A program made the translations under genes and the position numbers. DNA of 11,533 nucleotides, taken from assembly GCA_018668475.1 (NCBI GenBank), contig JABJCZ010000333.1, forward strand, positions 1-11,533. Reading direction: 5' to 3'. This stretch comes from Alphaproteobacteria bacterium. Its GTDB lineage: Bacteria > Pseudomonadota > Alphaproteobacteria > UBA828. Below are positions 1 through 6,379 of the stretch, piece after piece. The notes beneath the pieces were generated by a model. It searched no databases. It was not told the origin of the DNA and saw only the letters and a list, made by a program, of their open reading frames with translations. Numbering within the stretch: position 1 is the first letter of the stretch; each line of letters begins with the position of its first letter.

Positions 1-62
1 AACTTGAGGTATGCGCAGCTGCCGTGTGTTTCTCTGCTCGTCATCAATAAAGGCACTCACAA

Positions 63-794
63 ATGCATGCTCTGGTATTGCAGCACCTGCCCATAGAGCA
101 CCCCGGAATTTTCCGGGATTTCATGCGCGCCGACGGATCGACCTGGGACACCGTGGAGCTCGATCTTGGCGAGATGATTCCGGACTTTGACGGTTATGAC
201 GCGATGATCGTCATGGGTGGACCAATGGATGTGTTCGAGGAAGAAGATTTCCCGTGGCTGATCACGGAAAAGAATGCGATCCAGCAATGGGTGGCGCACG
301 AGGGCAAGCCGTATCTGGGCATCTGCCTCGGGCATCAGCTATTGGGCGAGGCTCTAGGCGGCACGGTGCAGACCATGCAAGTGCCTGAGGTCGGCTTGTA
401 TGATGTCTCGTTCACCGACGAGGGCCTGGCCGACCCGCTGATGCAGGGCCTGAACGACAAAGTGCGCTGCTTGCAGTGGCACAGCTGTGAAATAACGTCG
501 CTGCCGCCGGGTAGCGCCGTGCTCGCGCGCTCCCCCGGTTGCGCATATCAGTCGATCCGTGTTGGGCGTCACGCCTATGGCCTGCAGTACCATGTGGAAT
601 TGACCCGCGACACTGTGCCGGAATGGGCCGACGTACCGGCCTACGCGGAGTCACTTGAACAGATACTCGGTAGCGGCGGGGCGGCACAGCTGCGGCGTGA
701 TGCCGATGCGGCCATCGGTAATTTCAATCGCGATGCGCGCGTTTTGTACGACAACTTTTCCGGCATTGTTGCGGCGGCGACATCTGACGGCTGA
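63..794 (+). CDS. Class I glutamine amidotransferase-like protein (GMP synthase-like GATase domain)
   Basis: A 243-residue stand-alone class I glutamine amidotransferase fold, the family that hydrolyses glutamine or gamma-glutamyl amides through a Cys-His-Glu triad. The nucleophile elbow GICLGHQ places the cysteine at residue 88. An oxyanion-side MGGPMD motif lies near 51-56, QWH at 138-140, and the His/Glu pair appears as QYHVE (H177, E179). Most relatives have HPE there, so the V at 178 is a mild departure, but all three catalytic positions are kept. There is no fused synthetase domain, so it is not a full GuaA. The length fits the free-standing GMP synthase-like amidotransferases. The start at 63 is preceded by TAAAGG, about 9 bases upstream. 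It converges on a second amidotransferase gene ending at 822. The substrate is not predictable; gamma-glutamyl amide or amine hydrolysis is one possibility. It is presumably cytosolic, as no signal peptide or membrane segment is seen. Confidence 0.88.
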   Translation: MHALVLQHLPIEHPGIFRDFMRADGSTWDTVELDLGEMIPDFDGYDAMIVMGGPMDVFEEEDFPWLITEKNAIQQWVAHEGKPYLGICLGHQLLGEALGGTVQTMQVPEVGLYDVSFTDEGLADPLMQGLNDKVRCLQWHSCEITSLPPGSAVLARSPGCAYQSIRVGRHAYGLQYHVELTRDTVPEWADVPAYAESLEQILGSGGAAQLRRDADAAIGNFNRDARVLYDNFSGIVAAATSDG

Positions 795-801
795 CGGGCA
801 A

Positions 802-828
802 GGCCCTGACAATTATCGCGGTCAGGCC
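802..828. terminator. Possible bidirectional hairpin between convergent genes
   Basis: The arms GGCCCTGAC (802-810) and GTCAGGCC (821-828) can pair around a 10-base AT-rich loop, with one unpaired base in the left arm. The hairpin sits just after the stop at 792-794 and includes the minus-strand stop at 822-824. Neither side has a clear T-run, so it is at best a weak intrinsic terminator. The placement between two convergent stops is what suggests the role. Confidence 0.35.
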
Positions 829-1538
829 GGACCGATCCATTTATCGAGAAACGCCGCAAGCCATTGGCGCATGGCCGGGATGCAAACGGGCGCCAGCCGC
901 CGTTGCTCGTCGGCCGCCTGGGCACCCCGCATGGACAGCTGTGGCGCCCCTGCCTCCGACGTCACCCAGGTCTCGATAGTTTCGGCTGTCATTTCGGGGT
1001 GAAATTGGATTCCGAGCACCTGCTTACCCATCTGAAATGCTTGATTGGGATAGTCACCGCCCGTCGCCATATGGACGGCACCAGGCGGCAGCTCGAACCC
1101 TTCGCGATGCCACTGGTAATACAGGCCATCCGTGGGAAAAAGATCGCGCCCCGCTGGTAACGACCGCACCTGATGAAAGCCTATTTCCCGCACGCCCTCT
1201 GGGTGTGGGCCGACGGCAGCACCGTAACTCGCGGCGATCATCTGGGCGCCAAGGCAAATGCCAAACAGCGGCGCATCCGCGCGTGTCTGTTCGCCAACCC
1301 ACGAAATTTCGTCGCGCAAGTAACCACTGCCGCCTTCTGTCGAGATCAATTGCGGCCCCCCGAAAACGACGGTTCCCGCGAATCCCTCAGGCTGGCCGTT
1401 AACAAGTGCCGGCAATGCATCGCCCAACATGGGGCAACAGTGCACGGTCTCATATCCGAGTGCGTGCAAGCCATCGGCGACGTTGCCTGGACTAGGTGCC
1501 TCTGAATGAACAACAAACAGGACCTTGCGCGCGCTCAT
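822..1538 (-). CDS. Class I glutamine amidotransferase-like protein (second copy, GMP synthase-like)
   Basis: A 238-residue class I glutamine amidotransferase. The nucleophile motif FGICLGAQM places the cysteine at residue 95. FGGPQ lies at 59-63, QWH at 142-144, and GIQFHPE gives H180 and E182, so the full triad is present in canonical form. The reading frame stays open upstream to about 1652. I chose the ATG at 1536-1538 because AGGGAAGAG sits just before it and because the typical first beta strand (KVLFVVHSE) begins immediately after. It faces the amidotransferase ending at 794. The two proteins share the fold and motif order but differ clearly in sequence, so they are probably old paralogues or separate acquisitions, not a recent duplication. 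The substrate is unknown; hydrolysis of a gamma-glutamyl compound or provision of ammonia to a partner are both possible. Divergent from the antiporter gene at 1765. Confidence 0.88.
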   Translation of the reverse strand: MSARKVLFVVHSEAPSPGNVADGLHALGYETVHCCPMLGDALPALVNGQPEGFAGTVVFGGPQLISTEGGSGYLRDEISWVGEQTRADAPLFGICLGAQMIAASYGAAVGPHPEGVREIGFHQVRSLPAGRDLFPTDGLYYQWHREGFELPPGAVHMATGGDYPNQAFQMGKQVLGIQFHPEMTAETIETWVTSEAGAPQLSMRGAQAADEQRRLAPVCIPAMRQWLAAFLDKWIGPA

Positions 1539-1591
1539 ACTCTTCCCTGCAAATATCGTGTGACCGGGCTGGCCACCCCTCGCCGTGCACA

Positions 1592-1620
1592 GCGATACCA
1601 GCGGCATTACCGTCCGGCAA
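1592..1620 (-). promoter_or_regulatory. Candidate sigma-70-like promoter for the second amidotransferase gene
   Basis: On the minus strand, TTGCCG (1615-1620) is followed after exactly 17 bases by TATCGC (1592-1597). This gives a plausible -35/-10 pair about 50 bases upstream of the ATG at 1538. Each hexamer is an imperfect match, so this is a candidate only. The -35 element lies inside the 10-bp tandem repeat described separately. Confidence 0.3.
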
Positions 1621-1639
1621 GGCCCGGCAAGGTCCGGCC
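1613..1639. repeat. 10-bp tandem repeat in a divergent intergenic region
   Basis: The unit YCCGGCAAGG occurs at 1613-1622 and 1623-1632, followed by a partial third copy, TCCGGC (1633-1638). The period of 10 puts the copies on nearly the same face of the DNA helix. The repeat lies between the divergent amidotransferase (start 1538) and antiporter (start 1765) genes and covers the candidate -35 of the former. An eight-A tract follows at 1651-1658. It could be an iterated protein-binding site or simple slippage. Confidence 0.55.
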
Positions 1640-1764
1640 TCACACACCACAAAAAAAATTGAGGGTTTTGGCTGCGTGTAAATGGGTGCTAGGGTTTCTC
1701 TCATAATGTACGCGCCCTGTTAATGAGGTTGGGAGGCCTCGGGCGCTCATCCGGGGGAGCGGTC

Positions 1765-4248
1765 ATGCATCATCTGTATCTGGTTGTACTTGGTCTATTC
1801 GCGCTTTTATTGATCGCGAGCCTGTTATTGCCGGTCGCCAACCGGATGAATTTTCCCTTTACCGTCTTGCTTGCCGCCGCAGGCGTGCTGCTCGGCGTGG
1901 TCGTGTTGCTGGTGGGCGATCCCAGCGGTGCCGGCATTGCCGGCGACTTTCTGATCGCCATCCAAGACCTTGGCATTACGTCTGAAGCCGTGTTCTTCCT
2001 GTTCCTGCCGGCGTTGATCTTTGAATCCGCCATGAGCATCAATGTTCGCCACCTGATGAAAGATATCGGCCCCATATTGATGCTCGCCATAGTGGGGCTA
2101 TTGATTTCCACCTTCGCCATCGGGTTTGCGATTGATGCAATCACCGAGGTTGGCTTTGTTGCTTGCCTGCTGCTTGGTGCGATTGTCTCCGCGACCGACC
2201 CGGTTGCCGTGGTCGCGATCTTCAAGGATCTCGGCGCGCCAAAACGGCTGACGATCCTCGTTGAGGGCGAAAGCCTGTTCAACGACGCCACGGCCATTGT
2301 GCTATTCACGATTCTCGCCGGGGTCATGATCGCTGGCGGAGAGGCAACCGCTGGCGCCGCCGCAGTAGACTTTATCCGGGTCTTCTTTGGCGGTATCGCC
2401 GTGGGGCTGATCGCAGCCCGGGCGGTCGCTTGGCTTATTGGCCATTTACGCAACATGCCATTGGTCGAGATTACGTTGACCGTCGTGCTTGCCTATCTCT
2501 CGTTCCTGATCGCCGAGCATTATCTGCATGTATCCGGCGTGATGGCGGTCGTTACCGCAGGCCTCGTCATGGGTTCCTACGGACGAACCAAGGTTTCACC
2601 GGCGACCTGGCACGCACTGCATCAAACCTGGGAGCAGCTCGGGTTCTGGGCCAACTCACTTATTTTCTTCCTGGTCGGTATTTTGGTGCCGGAGGTTCTC
2701 AAGGACTTCACGGGTGAGCAGGCGATCTGGCTGATTGTGCTGATTGCGGTTGCCTTTACTGCCCGCGCCATCGTGCTCTATCTGCTGCTGCCGACCATGA
2801 TCAAATACGGCCTCGGCAAACCGGTCAGCAAAGCCTACACAACCATTATGTTCTGGGGCGGGCTGCGCGGCGCAGTATCCCTGGCACTGGCCCTGGTGGT
2901 TATGGAAACCGCCGGCGTCGATGAGGAGATCAAGCGGTTTACGGTCGTTCTGGTCACATGCTTCGTGCTGTTCACCCTGTTCGTCAACGCCACGACCATC
3001 CGGTTTCTGATGGCCATGTGCGGGCTCGACAAACTGTCCGCCGCTGACGTTGCCATTCGCAACCGGGTGATGGCGCTATCCCTCGCCGGCGTCCGTGAAG
3101 AGCTGCACAACGTCGCCACCAAAGAGCAGATTGAACCGAGAATTGCCGCGGAATTTGTCAGCGATTACGACAAGCGGCTAGAAGCCGTCGAAAAAACGTC
3201 GCTGGCCGCCGACTCGCTCAGCGAGGAGGACCGACTGAAAATCGGCCTGGGCACATTGATCAACCGTGAACGGCAGATCCATCTCAAACGGTTTTCTGAC
3301 GGCTTTACGTCGGATCGCATCACCCGCGCCCTGCTCGGTAACACCGATACACTTGAAGACGGGTTAAAGGGTGGCGGGATTGACGGGTACAGCGATGCAG
3401 TGCGCGAAAAGCTCGGGTTCGATATGCCCTTCCGCTGCGCGATGATCCTGCAGCGAAAATTCAACTACTCGCGCATGCTGGCAGAGAAACTGGCCGAACG
3501 GTTTGACATTCTGTTGGCGACGCAAAGCACATTGCGCGACATCGTTATCTACGCCACCGACAAATTGCCCTCCGTCCTTGGTCCGACAGCGGCCGAGCGG
3601 CTGACCGCCGAAATGGTCAATCGCTGCCACTTGACCGATCAGGCCATTGAAGCCTTGAGACTGCAGTACCCGGACTACTACGATACCGTGCAGCGGGCCT
3701 ATCTGGGCCGAGCGGCCGTACGACTCGAGGATCAGGATTTCCGCGGCATGTTGGCGGAGCAAATGATCAGCCAGGACGTTTACAACAACCTCACCGCTGA
3801 TCTCGATTCGCGGCTGCGCAAACTCGAAAGCCTGCCGCAACTTGATCTCGGCCTGCAGCCCGAAAAACTGGTCGCAAAAGTGCCATTCTTTGCGGACCTG
3901 GCCCCTGCGCAAATCACCCAGATCGCTGCGATGCTCAAATCGCGCCTCGTATTGCCGGGTGAAACGGTCTGCCGCAAGGGCGACCCGGGAGACGCGATGT
4001 ATTTTGTATCCACCGGTGCTGTTGAGGTTAATATCGGCGATACGCCGATCCGTCTGGGTAGTGGTGACTTCTTTGGCGAGATCGCAATGGTGCGCGAAAT
4101 GCCCCGGGTCGCAGACGTTACAGCCCTCACCTATTGCCAGATTCTGGTGCTGTTTGCCCGTGATTTCCAACCGCTAATGGCCTCCAGCCCCGACCTTGAA
4201 GCAACAATTCGTCGGATCGCGGATGAACGTTTGGGGAAAAATAATTAG
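1765..4248 (+). CDS. CPA1/NhaP-type Na+(K+)/H+ antiporter with C-terminal cyclic-nucleotide-binding domain
   Basis: An 827-residue inner-membrane antiporter predicted to exchange Na+ or K+ for H+. Residues 1-415 hold about twelve hydrophobic segments with CPA1 signatures: LPALIFE (about 82-88), SATDP with D145, GESLFND with the cation-site pair N173-D174, and GGLRGAVS with R368. Residues about 420-700 form a charged, helix-rich cytosolic linker. Residues about 702-815 form a cyclic-nucleotide-binding domain, with the FGEIA phosphate cassette (E772) and PRVADV supplying the phosphate-contacting arginine (R781). Classical NhaP proteins are much shorter. The layout resembles eukaryotic long-tailed exchangers such as SOS1 and, without the voltage sensor, sperm NHE. 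I chose the ATG at 1765 because GGGGGAG (1753-1759) lies five bases upstream; an in-frame ATG at 1723 has no ribosome site. Control by cAMP or cGMP is inferred from the domain. Ion selectivity cannot be read from sequence. Confidence 0.93.
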   Translation: MHHLYLVVLGLFALLLIASLLLPVANRMNFPFTVLLAAAGVLLGVVVLLVGDPSGAGIAGDFLIAIQDLGITSEAVFFLFLPALIFESAMSINVRHLMKDIGPILMLAIVGLLISTFAIGFAIDAITEVGFVACLLLGAIVSATDPVAVVAIFKDLGAPKRLTILVEGESLFNDATAIVLFTILAGVMIAGGEATAGAAAVDFIRVFFGGIAVGLIAARAVAWLIGHLRNMPLVEITLTVVLAYLSFLIAEHYLHVSGVMAVVTAGLVMGSYGRTKVSPATWHALHQTWEQLGFWANSLIFFLVGILVPEVLKDFTGEQAIWLIVLIAVAFTARAIVLYLLLPTMIKYGLGKPVSKAYTTIMFWGGLRGAVSLALALVVMETAGVDEEIKRFTVVLVTCFVLFTLFVNATTIRFLMAMCGLDKLSAADVAIRNRVMALSLAGVREELHNVATKEQIEPRIAAEFVSDYDKRLEAVEKTSLAADSLSEEDRLKIGLGTLINRERQIHLKRFSDGFTSDRITRALLGNTDTLEDGLKGGGIDGYSDAVREKLGFDMPFRCAMILQRKFNYSRMLAEKLAERFDILLATQSTLRDIVIYATDKLPSVLGPTAAERLTAEMVNRCHLTDQAIEALRLQYPDYYDTVQRAYLGRAAVRLEDQDFRGMLAEQMISQDVYNNLTADLDSRLRKLESLPQLDLGLQPEKLVAKVPFFADLAPAQITQIAAMLKSRLVLPGETVCRKGDPGDAMYFVSTGAVEVNIGDTPIRLGSGDFFGEIAMVREMPRVADVTALTYCQILVLFARDFQPLMASSPDLEATIRRIADERLGKNN

Positions 4249-4350
4249 CCAAAAATGATTTGGTGGAGATTCCTTTACCTGTTCTTAAAGGTCAGCGCGC
4301 GAACATCGTTGAGCGTTAAGGTTAATGACCCAGAACAGGAGAAGGCACCA

Positions 4351-4557
4351 ATGCTGTCGAACCGCTCAATCGACACTCTTATCGACCTAGTAGACAACAA
4401 GCTGACCGACATCGTCCCATTTGATCGCGACGACGTTCGGGAAATAAAGAGCTTGAAAGCCTGCGTCGATGAGCTGAAAGCCCTGCAAAGCGGTGGCACA
4501 ATGCTTCTGCCCAAGCGCCGGGGTCGGCCACCAAAGGATGCCGCTGTCGCCGCCTGA
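4351..4557 (+). CDS. Small protein with C-terminal AT-hook
   Basis: A 68-residue protein. The N-terminal 46 residues look like one or two amphipathic helices rich in Asp, Leu and Lys, opening with MLSNRSIDTLIDLVDNKL. The tail holds KRRGRPPK (residues 55-62), a textbook AT-hook core (RGRP) that binds the minor groove of AT-rich DNA. I chose the ATG at 4351 because AGGAGAAGG (4337-4345) lies five bases upstream; the frame is open back to an ATG at 4255, but that segment looks non-coding. I recall similar small hypothetical proteins in Rhodospirillales, without a known function. A chromatin-associated or regulatory role is an inference from the tail alone. It stands alone, 102 bases after the antiporter stop and just over 100 bases before the glycosyltransferase, with no clear promoter that I could identify. 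Confidence 0.8.
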   Translation: MLSNRSIDTLIDLVDNKLTDIVPFDRDDVREIKSLKACVDELKALQSGGTMLLPKRRGRPPKDAAVAA

Positions 4558-4672
4558 CGTTATTCGCGACCACATTGACCGGCCACTGGAGACCCGCTCG
4601 TCGCCGGGCCAGTCGGACTGACAACTGTGGTTAATCGTCTGTCTCGTGTTCGACAGTTCGACGAACCCCGCT

Positions 4673-6379
4673 ATGATCCACCGGCAAACGGTTTTACCTG
4701 AAGCCTGGGTCGTCATGGTCGCCAACGCAGCGTTCTTTTATCACCCCGACGGATACCGAACCGACGGCTCGCGTCTGATGGGCCGCCAGGCTGCGGGTGA
4801 AGCGTATCTTTCCGCCTATCTCCGCCACGGCGGCTTTGATACGGCCTATTGTTTCGCTGCCTCCCGCGATCATTTTCAGGACTTTTGCCGCCGCGCCCGC
4901 GCCCAGGGCGCCCCTGCCGATCTGCGCATGGGATGGGTCCCCCACGAAGACTCGCGCGGCTTGTCTGAGCCAGGCTGCCTGTTCGTACCTGGACCAGGCC
5001 TAGAAACACAGGCCTGGCAGCGCAGGTCACTGGACGCTGCACAGTATTCACTCTGCGGCGTCACCCATACGACAGCATCCCCCGGTGTCATGGATAGCAT
5101 TGGCAATCTGCTTGTCGCGCCATATGAGGCGTGGGATGCCGTTATTTTGACGTCCCGCGCCGTGCAAGGCACGGTTCACCAGGTGCTGGAAAACTGGGGG
5201 GAATACCTGCGCGAGCGACTAGGCGCCGCCCCGGTGCTCAAGCCACAATTGCCCGTTATTCCGCTTGGCGTGGATTGCGACCGATTTGCCAAAGGCGACC
5301 AGCAGGAGGGCGAGCATCGTTCAGCCTGGCGCAAGCAGCTCGGAGCCGGTGAGGACGATATTGTGGCGCTGTTTGTTGGGCGCCTGAGCTACCACGCCAA
5401 AGCGCATCCTCTCGCCATGTTGATGGCGCTGGAACGAGCAGCACAAAAGACGGGAAAAACCATCCATCTGGTGCAGGCCGGCTGGTTCGCCAATGACCAG
5501 ATCAAGACCGATTTTATTGCAGCCGCCAAACTGGCCGCGCCATCTGTTATCAATCATTACCTCGACGCCCGAACACAGAAGGTTCGGGACACCATCTGGT
5601 ATGCGGCTGATCTCTTCACCTCTCTTTCCGACAATATTCAGGAGAGCTTCGGCCTGACGCCGCTCGAAGCTATGGCAGCCGGCCTGCCCGTTGTGGTCAG
5701 TGATTGGGACGGCTACCGCGACATGGTCGAAGACGACGTAACCGGCATTCTTGTGCCGACCACCATGCTACCCCCAGGCACGCACGCCGGGCACACGATC
5801 GCCACGCGACATGCCCTTGGGGTCGATAACTATGATCGCTATATCGGGAATGCGAGCCTGTGCACGGCGGTCGATATTGATGCCTGCGCCATAGCCTATG
5901 AACGCCTCATCATTGATCCGGATTTGCGCCAGCGCCTGGCCGACGCCGGGCGCAACAGGGCCCGACGGAACTTTGACTGGCGCGTCGTACTGCAGTCATA
6001 CAAATCACTCTGGGCGGAGCTGGGGGCATTGCGAGCCAGTGCATCTGAGATTCCACCCCGCAAGATGCCACCCCTGCGCGATGATCCGTTTGCGCTGTTC
6101 TCCGGGTACCCCAGCACCACGCTGACCCGCGACACACGCGTCGCGCCTGCGGCGAATGCCGCGACCTGGCTAAAAGCGGTGCGGCAGGAAAATATGGTCG
6201 CGTTTGCGCCATACCTATTTCTGGCTGAAGCGGAGATCGATGCAATGCTGGAACATGCAGCACAGGCCGGTGCCGGCAATGTCGGCGCCCTGATCGATTT
6301 ACACGCCGGCCCACAGCAAGGCGCGGCGCATCGCACAATTGCCTGGCTGCTCAAACTGGGTGTACTGGAACTGGTTTAG
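4673..6379 (+). CDS. GT4-family glycosyltransferase with C-terminal extension
   Basis: A 568-residue GT-B fold glycosyltransferase (numbering from the ATG at 4673). The N-terminal half carries an HPDGYRTDG...LMGRQAAGE segment (about 24-43), as expected for the glycine-rich acceptor-side loop. The C-terminal lobe begins near LFVGRLSYHAKAHP (R237 and K243, the usual donor-phosphate contacts). It continues to ESFGLTPLEAMAAGLPVVVS, whose E324 and E332 form the GT4 EX7E motif. Such enzymes are retaining and use nucleotide sugars; donor and acceptor cannot be told. Residues from about 455 onward follow the GT-B fold and match nothing I recognise. The start is uncertain: GTG 4646, ATG 4673 and ATG 4715 are all in frame and none has a good ribosome site; the conserved fold begins at or just after 4715. 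No polysaccharide cluster surrounds it. The stop (TAG, 6377-6379) overlaps the stop of the convergent kinase gene. Confidence 0.85.
   Translation: MIHRQTVLPEAWVVMVANAAFFYHPDGYRTDGSRLMGRQAAGEAYLSAYLRHGGFDTAYCFAASRDHFQDFCRRARAQGAPADLRMGWVPHEDSRGLSEPGCLFVPGPGLETQAWQRRSLDAAQYSLCGVTHTTASPGVMDSIGNLLVAPYEAWDAVILTSRAVQGTVHQVLENWGEYLRERLGAAPVLKPQLPVIPLGVDCDRFAKGDQQEGEHRSAWRKQLGAGEDDIVALFVGRLSYHAKAHPLAMLMALERAAQKTGKTIHLVQAGWFANDQIKTDFIAAAKLAAPSVINHYLDARTQKVRDTIWYAADLFTSLSDNIQESFGLTPLEAMAAGLPVVVSDWDGYRDMVEDDVTGILVPTTMLPPGTHAGHTIATRHALGVDNYDRYIGNASLCTAVDIDACAIAYERLIIDPDLRQRLADAGRNRARRNFDWRVVLQSYKSLWAELGALRASASEIPPRKMPPLRDDPFALFSGYPSTTLTRDTRVAPAANAATWLKAVRQENMVAFAPYLFLAEAEIDAMLEHAAQAGAGNVGALIDLHAGPQQGAAHRTIAWLLKLGVLELV

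Noticed and set aside
1539..1652. N-terminal extension of the second amidotransferase up to 1652
   Set aside because: The extra 38 residues have no family counterpart and overlap the candidate promoter. The ATG at 1538 has a good ribosome site and fits the fold start.
1723..1764. Upstream in-frame start for the antiporter at 1723
   Set aside because: No ribosome site precedes it and the extra 14 residues are Gly/Arg/Ser-rich. The ATG at 1765 has a strong GGGGGAG and leads straight into the first membrane segment.
1770..2456. A 228-codon minus-strand frame opposite the antiporter membrane region
   Set aside because: Its composition is Ser/Thr/Ala/Pro-rich and repetitive, as expected for the complement of hydrophobic codons. 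It has no ribosome site and the plus strand carries CPA1 motifs.
3364..4170. A 268-codon open frame on the minus strand inside the antiporter gene
   Set aside because: It lies antisense to the cyclic-nucleotide-binding and linker regions, which are clearly coding on the plus strand. Its protein has no recognisable domain, so it is a GC-driven shadow frame.
4249..4263. Inverted repeat CCAAA-5-TTTGG after the antiporter stop, considered as a terminator
   Set aside because: The stem is only five weak base pairs and no T-run follows, so it would not be stable enough.
4564..4618. Imperfect hairpin between the AT-hook gene and the glycosyltransferase
   Set aside because: GACCGGCC and GGCCAGTC can pair with one mismatch, but the loop is long and no T-run follows. 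It is too weak to call a terminator.
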